Source of the DNA: Spirogloea muscicola
Lineage: Eukaryota > Streptophyta > Zygnematophyceae > Spirogloeales > Spirogloeaceae
DNA: 13,426 nt
Direction: 5' to 3'
Assembly: GCA_009602725.1 (NCBI GenBank)
Contig: WELB01000475.1
Coordinates: 1-13,426, forward strand
Below are positions 8,182-13,426 of this stretch, piece by piece (the stretch's first letter is position 1; every line of letters begins with the position of its first letter). Position numbers and translations under genes: made by a program. The notes below the pieces were generated by a model. It had not been told where the DNA came from, did no database searches, and saw only the letters and a program-made list of their open reading frames with translations.

Positions 8182-11100
8182 CTAAGTTGACTGACCAACT
8201 GATTCTTGTACTTGCTTATGAAGTCGCCATGGATCATTGTAGAGCTTGTAGTGTAGGATCTGATTCAAAAAGACAGACAGCGCCCGCCAGATCAGACATT
8301 GATGTCCCTTAGTGTTGTGTGTTTTTTTTAACAGGTTGTCAATGTAGGAAAAAGAAGACATGTTGCGCCATTGATCTGATTTAGCAGGATGCCACTGCTT
8401 GGACTGTCACTGCTGCAGCACAGTGCTTAGAAACCACGGTGTCCCGCAGAAGGCATCTGCTCACAGAGTCGCTAACCTCCATCAGCCATTCACATACCTG
8501 AAGCAGTGTCGTGAGAGCATCATCAGAGTTGAGGATGTCCAAATCTTCAATCAGACCCGAAATTGGACGCCCTAGCGCCCGCTGACGCTTTGTTTCCAGG
8601 CGGAGCACTGAGTGCCATGACCAGCGCTGCCATAAGCCTTGCACGGCTCCCCACATCTGCTGCACTCTCTCCTCACTGTATGCCTGTGAAGAGGTGAATT
8701 CCAACTTCAGCAACCTCTGCAGCACTACTAGACTGCTTGCAGTTGTCTCTCTGAAGCTTGCTGCTGAAAGCTGAGTATATCAACGACTCTGTGAGCAACC
8801 TCCGCATGCTTGCCCTTGACAGCGGGCCAGTAATGTTCTCTGAGGTATCTGTTGGGTCTGCGTGCTCCGTAACGTAAGCACCTTCAAAATAGTCACCAGC
8901 CTGGGGATGTCGTCCTCGACAACTCGGACCGAGAAACTATTGTAGTCCAAGAAATTCTCATAAGGCAGATGGATACCATCCTGCCATTACCAAAGGTGGG
9001 GAAGATTCTAAGACTCCAAGATGAACAACAAGAGAGTGCATAACAAACCTTCTAAGTCAGAGAGGAATCAGTCCAGAGACCAAGTCTGCCATCAGCATAG
9101 CATGACTCACAACACTCATGCCTGTATGTGGCCTGCCCCCCAGCCTTATCACTGTTTCTGCAGCTCGTGGTGGAACCACCTGTATAATGACAGGGATGCA
9201 GCCATGCATGACGGCATCCTCCATGCGAGCGCTGAAGCCGTCTCCTGGAAAGACCCCGCAGAAGCGCGACGCGGATAACTCCTGCCCATACTCCTGTTTA
9301 TGTCCGCTGCTCACAATCACGCCCTCCTCAAACTGTGACCCCAGCGAGCCATTCTTATCTGGAACGCTGCCGAAGAGCTCTGCCACTTTCTGCCTGATGC
9401 CCATACTGTAGCTGTGATGACGTCATCCAGGTGTGCAAGTCATGAGGACCAAGAACAAGCAGTAGGCATTGTGGTGAAAGTTGAGGTCAGGAGGGCTTCT
9501 GACTTATGGGCAAAGGAGCACAATAGAGCACAGTAGCAGGGCAAGCCTTAATATAGTGCAAAGCACTAGCTGGAAAACACTGAAAAACAGACTGGGAGCC
9601 GGCATACTGTGGCTCTGGACGACCGTTCTCGTAGCGAAAGCCCAAGTTGCCAGCAAAGTAGAATAAGTTGGGCCGTTCCGAGATTGGCCTGCTTGCAGAC
9701 AGCATATCAGCCTGGTCAGCACTAGCTGGGGTGGTGAAACGATCTGCAGCTCAATAAAAGAATGCATCACAGGCAGACATCTAATAGGCTAGCTCAGCGG
9801 TTGTACAATGCACACCTCTCCCACAAGCGCAATGAAGGCTTCAGGAAGGCGGGCGGCTTCCAGGTGGGTAGCACAATATCCGTGTTGGGGTCGTAGCAGG
9901 GGTGATCACCGCGGAGGGAGGCCGGCATAACGCTCCACCGGTCTAACCAGTATGCAGTGGTGGACCCTGCATGAGTACTTCCAGTGTTGCCCCAGTGCGA
10001 GAGCAGGATACTGTTCCGGATGGCCTGTGGTGCATAGCAGGCGCCCTCATCCCACCCAAATGCCTGCAGCTAGCACACCTCCTTCTCAGCACCCGTGCCC
10101 ACTGGTAGTCTACCAATAGACATAAGCTTGTTGCATGTGCTCATACGGGATTTCTTGGGAGCATCGAAATATCACATTGTATTTGAGGCATGGCCCAAAG
10201 AAGGCAAGCTCCACACCCAGATATGATCTCTGCCCTGGCTGTTGTTCCAATAAGGGTAGGTGTTCCGGATATGTTCGTGGGCTTCAAGATAGACCTCTGC
10301 AGCCAGCCACGGTCTCGACGCCTCAAATTTCTGCATACTTACAGAGAGCTTTTGTCAGTTTGTCACATTTTAGGCCAATTTGTCAGACACATGCAGCAGA
10401 TATAGTCTTGAACTCAGCTGAAGGAGCAGACAATGGAGGCAAGTTTTGATTCAGACCTCCATTGAAAAGCGGGGGGAATCATCAGCGCGAGAAACGGCAC
10501 AACCTCCAAAGACAGGGACATAGAAGTAGTCTGCCTCCTTGGCGTTGTACGTGCGATGCTCGCTGGCAAGCAAGCCCTCTGTTACAAGTACCTGCAGCAG
10601 CTCTATCACAGCTCTATCAGGCCAGCCAGCCTGCTTCTCACTTGCAGCTTACCATGACAACAAAAGCAGTCCAAATGCAAGAGGGATGTGCTTGCCACCA
10701 ACCGGGGACCTGGAGTGGGTTGGCAGGGTCGTGTACCTCAAGGCCATACATGCCATTGATATACCAGGTGTCATTTAGTGGCCCATACTGCCGAATGAGG
10801 CAGTACTCTCTTGCCTTTCGACCCTGGCACATTTGCACAGGCGCGCTATGCTACCAAGCTCAATATGGCTGCCAGGGTGCAGCACATGTATATGAGGTCC
10901 GCTGCTGCAGAATTCAAAAGCAGCCCTGAGCAGAGCCCATGCACCCTGTAATGGCCTTCTTCCAGCTTGGAGCTCTCAGACCACTTCTGATGTTATCGTC
11001 AATCACTTCACTTGCCCCTTGCATTAAAGAGGCCCTTGCATAAAAGAGGTGTCAGCTACTGCAGATTTCAGGTATCTGTAGCACGAACAGTCCGCTGCAG

Positions 11101-13426
11101 GACCCGCTTGTGAGATGTGAATGTGACCTGGAGAATGTGAAAGTTGTAGGAGCCAGGAAGATCATATATGTAGACAAGAGGTCGTGGTCTGATAACCGCG
11201 CGACTCTGAAAAGCAGTGCAACTTGGAAGACAATGAATGACAGATACCCAGGACATAGCTTATGGCATACGCACTCTCCCAACTTTCAGTGCTTTGCAAT
11301 GTGGTAGAATATCAATTGTGGTCTGGTGTCTATTATACATAAAAGCCTTGTGGTCTATGATAGATGTTGCCAGGTGTAGCATCCTCAGTAAATCATAATC
11401 CAACCTTTGTGAAAGCAACTGTAACAATCACAATAGGCTATGACAGGGTTGCTGCAGAGCTTTAAATCCATCCTGGCATAAGTCAGTATGCATGCAGGTC
11501 CTCCTGCAAAGTGCCAGAGATACAGTGGGCTCGAGTGTCAGGCTTGGCACCTGAAGATCGTTGGCCTTCTCAGACGAACTTGGCGGAGAAGCCTCCGACA
11601 GGCCTGTATTGTTGTCCGGCAGGCCTGTTTTGTTGTCCAGTCGTGGGGATGCAGCAGTGCCACAATCAAGACCGTACCATCCATCTTGGCACTACATCCA
11701 TCAGCCATCCGAAACGACAACAGCCAATAAAGATCAACATCAGCAAGCTTCACACAAGTCCGACCAGCAAGGTGAGACTCTTATGTCAAAACGAGCGAGA
11801 CCAATACCTTAAAGCACGCTGCTGATGCAAAGTCCACCTGAGTACACCTGATCACTGGCCAGAAGCGATGCCTCCTACTGACCACTGACATTGCAAGCCT
11901 CACAGCCTCCAGTAGACAATGGCAGTCAGTGTTTACCTTGCAAAACCCGTTATCACGGCAGACCCCATTGCCTGAGCACTGATTGATGCAGAATGACTGG
12001 ACTTTGACCTGCACCATCACAACTCTGACATATGATGAGACAACTGCATAGCATGCGGCTCAACTTCACCCCTCAACCCCGATTGGAAATGCACGACTCA
12101 CCATTATACAGTCAAATGTACACAATCAAATGCACGTATAACCCTCTCAACCAGTTCGCAGACTTGTATATGGATATGGGTGCATGCCCCTCGGCATGCC
12201 TGCCAATGTCATCCCCAAGCCCCTTCTCGGCCCCCACAAAGCAATGCTTATTGCATCCCTCTTATCTCAACCTCTACAAGTGCATACATTGCCCGCCAGC
12301 CTCTTCTTGTCCAAACCAGAGTGCCAGAGTATGTTTGCTTCATAGAGTGGACACTGTGATCAAAAGTGCAGTATGACCAACCACCGGGTGGACTCCCACT
12401 GTACTTGTGGATAAATGTATCTATGACAAGTTGGTTGCTTTGTGGCTGCAGTGTGGCATGGTAGCAAGTGCACAGTTGGCAGCAAGAAGACTTTGTTGAC
12501 AGGACTTGTCCTGCAACTCGACTTTGACTCGCAATTCGAAGCAAGGCAGGGGGTGGAGGTTGACGATGACCTCACAGAGTGCACCTAGACCACCATCGGA
12601 GCCACAGACGCACTCCTGGATAAGGTGCTGACGCTTCTCGGCGACTGCAAGTGGGTCGGCATGGCACCAGCCTGGTGTTGCACTGCTGCTCGTGTTGGCA
12701 TCGCTGCTGTCATTGCCATACAGAAGGCCAGGGCGCGGGTGCCTGTGCCACTCTCCCTTCCTGCACGCCCAACAACACCAGTCTACGAGTCTTGAGGCCC
12801 TTGGGCGCAAAGTCCGACAGCAGGTAGAGCCTCACGCCCTTCGAAATGGCCAAAAGCTCCACATGCGCTGGCCCCCCCTGATCCCGATGCAGGCACCAGC
12901 TGAACGCCCGCAGCAAGGGCACGGTAGGAAGCTCCGGCAGCAGCTCGTGGCCTCGTTGAGCCGTGGCAAGGGCACGCACGTGGTATCAAAGCCGCAGGCG
13001 TCGCACACGGGCCGGTCCGGAAAGGCGGAGCCTGGCCCGCAGATGCACATGCCAGCCCGGGTGCAGTACGCAGGGCAGATGGAGAGCACCCAACGGCCCA
13101 GCGGCATCCCCTCCATGGCGGGATAATTGCAGGGGTACTCATCTTCCTCCTCGCAGCTGACTCCTGCAAGCCGGGAAGGGGACGTGCAGAAGAGGCTGCT
13201 GAGCGGCTCTGCATGTCCCGAGTGTCTCACGACCCCGCGTGCAGGATGCCCAACATGGGCGAGAGATGCAGCTGCCAACCAGCGGCACGTCGCACGACGT
13301 GGGGGGCGAGCGCGCCGACCTCGGAGGCCGAGCGGGCAGCGGCAGACGCCCAGCTCGGCGTTGCAGACTCCCACGCCGCCACAGCCATTCGGGCAGGCCC
13401 AGGCAAACAGCGGCTGCGAGGGGGCG
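8182..13426 (-). CDS. EGF-module exostosin-family (GT47) glycosyltransferase (5'-partial)
   Basis: Secretory-pathway glycosyltransferase of the exostosin/GT47 fold; donor and acceptor sugars cannot be inferred. Exons: 13426-13320, 13163-12980, 12742-12571, 12008-11937, 11691-11551, 11205-11128, 10823-10737, 10591-10457, 10330-10217, 10063-9816, 9721-9608, 9411-9180, 8980-8882, 8683-8498, 8259-8182 (TAG); about 681 residues. EGF-like module 1 spans exons 1-2 (CPNGCGGVGVC to GVSC, six Cys). A Cys-rich linker follows (CICGPGSAFPDRPVCDACGF; GWCHADP). Module 2 spans exons 4-5 (CINQCSGNGVC, then CKCQDGWYGLDC). The exostosin domain starts RPLVYIYDLPGSYN, then EADYFYVPVFGG, GRDHIWAFGWDEGACYAP, ILLSHWGNTG, NLFYFAGNLGFRYENG, YSMGIRQKVAELFG, FPGDGFSARMEDAVMHGCIP and DGIHLPYENFLDYNSFSVR. 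It ends SDDALTTLLQILHYKLYNDP. Splice phases agree throughout; only the 9816/9721 junction has equal alternatives. The signal anchor and N-terminus lie off the right edge. Confidence 0.94.
10598..10619. repeat. 11-bp tandem duplication beside an acceptor site
   Basis: CAGCTCTATCA occurs twice head to tail in the intron of the exostosin-like gene that ends at 10592. On the coding (minus) strand the copies finish six bases before the acceptor AG, where the branch point and pyrimidine tract should be, and the sequence there is purine-rich rather than pyrimidine-rich. Confidence 0.8.
11596..11637 (-). repeat. 21-bp in-frame tandem duplication in the EGF-to-exostosin linker
   Basis: Two consecutive 21-base units (11637-11617 and 11616-11596) differ at two positions and encode DNKTGLP and DNNTGLS. 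Each contains an N-x-T glycosylation sequon (NKT, NNT). The duplication sits in the low-complexity linker between the second EGF-like module and the catalytic domain, where length change should be tolerated. Confidence 0.85.

Noticed and set aside
12743-12979. Open stretch reading ELLAISKGVRLYLLSDFAPK on the minus strand as a further exon of the exostosin-like gene
   Set aside because: The flanking exons join in phase without it (ACC AC|G) and match the family order. It has no equally good pair of phase-compatible splice sites, so I treat it as intron.
13320-13426. Whether the first visible exostosin exon really extends to the window edge
   Set aside because: A possible acceptor (CGCAG) ends at 13414, so the exon could begin at 13413; frame is open either way and the sequence does not settle it.

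Overview
The window is nuclear DNA from a eukaryote, most probably a chlorophyte green alga. The genes are dense in spliceosomal introns of about 90 to 560 bp. The succinyl-CoA ligase protein reads very like the land-plant enzyme. TGTAA, the usual green-algal polyadenylation signal, lies just after the one complete 3' end. An exostosin-family enzyme carrying EGF-like modules is also typical of green algae. I cannot place it further than chlorophyte. One N (5909) and two apparent reading-frame faults in the same GC-rich exon point to a draft assembly.

Layout: (1) 85-2493, + strand: the C-terminal 313 codons of mitochondrial succinyl-CoA ligase beta subunit in eight exons; the N-terminal ATP-grasp half lies off the left edge. 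(2) 2494-3478: two convergent 3' UTRs. (3) 3479-5928, - strand: a CorA-superfamily divalent-cation transporter of about 470 residues in seven exons, ending in two membrane helices and a GMN motif. (4) 5929-8181: the CorA-like gene's upstream region with two adjacent inverted repeats and a start-stop uORF, then about 2 kb with one perfect hairpin, a weak unrecognised small-gene candidate on the - strand, and probably the long 3' UTR of the next gene. (5) 8182-13426, - strand: a secretory-pathway GT47/exostosin glycosyltransferase with two EGF-like modules, fifteen visible exons, 5' end off the right edge.

The three main genes were assembled by hand from frame, splice-site and family-motif agreement. 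Nearly all junctions keep phase exactly. They share no obvious pathway: mitochondrial TCA cycle, membrane ion transport and Golgi glycosylation. No mobile element, CRISPR array, rRNA or tRNA was seen. The most interesting structural signals are the excess of exons that begin with GT directly after the acceptor AG, the frequent GTC donors, the paired hairpins in front of the transporter gene, and an in-frame duplication that doubles an N-glycosylation sequon in the glycosyltransferase linker.
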